From Vulcanimicrobiota bacterium (lineage in GTDB: Bacteria > Vulcanimicrobiota > Vulcanimicrobiia > Vulcanimicrobiales > Vulcanimicrobiaceae): a DNA stretch of 12,873 nucleotides. Positions 12,763 to 12,873 of this stretch are shown here, in pieces. The position numbers were made by a program, and so were the translations under genes. The DNA lies in the NCBI GenBank assembly GCA_013289785.1, contig JABCZE010000015.1:1-12873 (forward strand), given 5' to 3'. Positions within the stretch are counted from its first letter, which is position 1. The number at the start of each line of letters is the position of its first letter. Under the pieces are notes generated by a model. The model made no database searches. It was not told the origin of the DNA and saw nothing but the letters and a program-made list of their open reading frames with translations.

Positions 12763-12873
12763 ATGGTATGGTCAAGGCAGGCACGAGGGCGCCTCGACGG
12801 CGCTCGGCAGCCGGAAGGCGCACTCAGTAACCGTCCCGACGCATTTGCGGCCACCGCGGCGAACGCTATGAAA
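12763..12873 (+). CDS. Start of an unidentified gene downstream of hpnI (partial)
   Basis: ATG 12763 is preceded by AGGGA (12751-12755) with 7 nt spacing. It opens a frame that stays open for 37 codons to the right edge, reading MVWSRQARGRLDGARQPEGA and ending ATAANAMK. It lies 23 nt after the hpnI stop, so it would be in the same transcript. No family is recognisable from this N-terminus. An in-frame ATG AAA at 12868-12873 could instead be the true start of the next gene, but it lacks a visible ribosome site. A 42-codon frame at 12743-12871 in another frame is the main competitor and has no ribosome site. Confidence 0.35.
   Translation, partial: MVWSRQARGRLDGARQPEGALSNRPDAFAATAANAMK

Noticed and set aside
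12465..12854. Minus-strand 129-codon frame at the right end
   Set aside because: Antisense to the membrane helices of HpnI, Arg/Ala-rich, no family features.
12743..12871. 42-codon frame right after hpnI
   Set aside because: No ribosome site before its ATG and an Arg/Thr-rich product; the frame from 12763 has AGGGA at proper spacing and stays open.

Overview
The window looks like a piece of a GC-rich (roughly 60% by eye), densely coding bacterial chromosome. It contains a hopanoid-associated glycosyltransferase (HpnI type), several lipobox-bearing beta-propeller or glycine-rich lipoproteins, GTG/TTG starts and short spacers. This combination fits a deep-branching hopanoid-making lineage such as Eremiobacterota/Vulcanimicrobiota (WPS-2) or Acidobacteriota. 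That placement is inference from gene content; no rRNA or other phylogenetic marker is present. I see no phage, IS element, CRISPR array, tRNA or rRNA.

Region by region. (1) 1-928, minus: a glycine-rich lipoprotein that runs off the left edge. It has no stop inside the window but is clearly real (strong AGGAGG, lipoprotein signal, ALK-like glycine-rich domain). (2) 1034-7223, plus: a run of same-strand genes with short gaps. They encode a P-loop sulfotransferase, a seven-bladed kelch-like lipoprotein with a galactose-oxidase-like C-terminal domain, a 920-residue double-propeller lipoprotein with a small C-terminal domain, a CPBP (CAAX/Abdb) membrane protease, a possible 29-codon coupled ORF and a Flp-type pilin. 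(3) 7228-10033, minus: an ABM-domain membrane protein, a secreted lipocalin-like protein and a divergent NRAMP-family transporter. Upstream of these, on the same strand, lie a likely 58-codon hypothetical gene (10119-10295) and a PlsC-like acyltransferase (10365-11540). (4) 11576-12739, plus: hpnI, divergent from the acyltransferase across only 35 nt, followed after 23 nt by the start of another gene that leaves the right edge.

How they may work together (inference). The plus-strand run is rich in exported or membrane products (two lipoprotein propellers, a membrane protease, a pilin), so a cell-surface role is plausible. The minus-strand run pairs a metal-transporter-like protein with a secreted lipocalin and a membrane-tethered ABM protein. 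The right end suggests envelope lipid modification (acyltransferase and hopanoid glycosyltransferase). None of the gene families is new by itself. The points most worth checking are the altered metal site of the NRAMP protein, the CPBP-Flp adjacency with a dyad in front of it, the domain fusion in the 920-residue lipoprotein, and the long insert in the acyltransferase beside hpnI.
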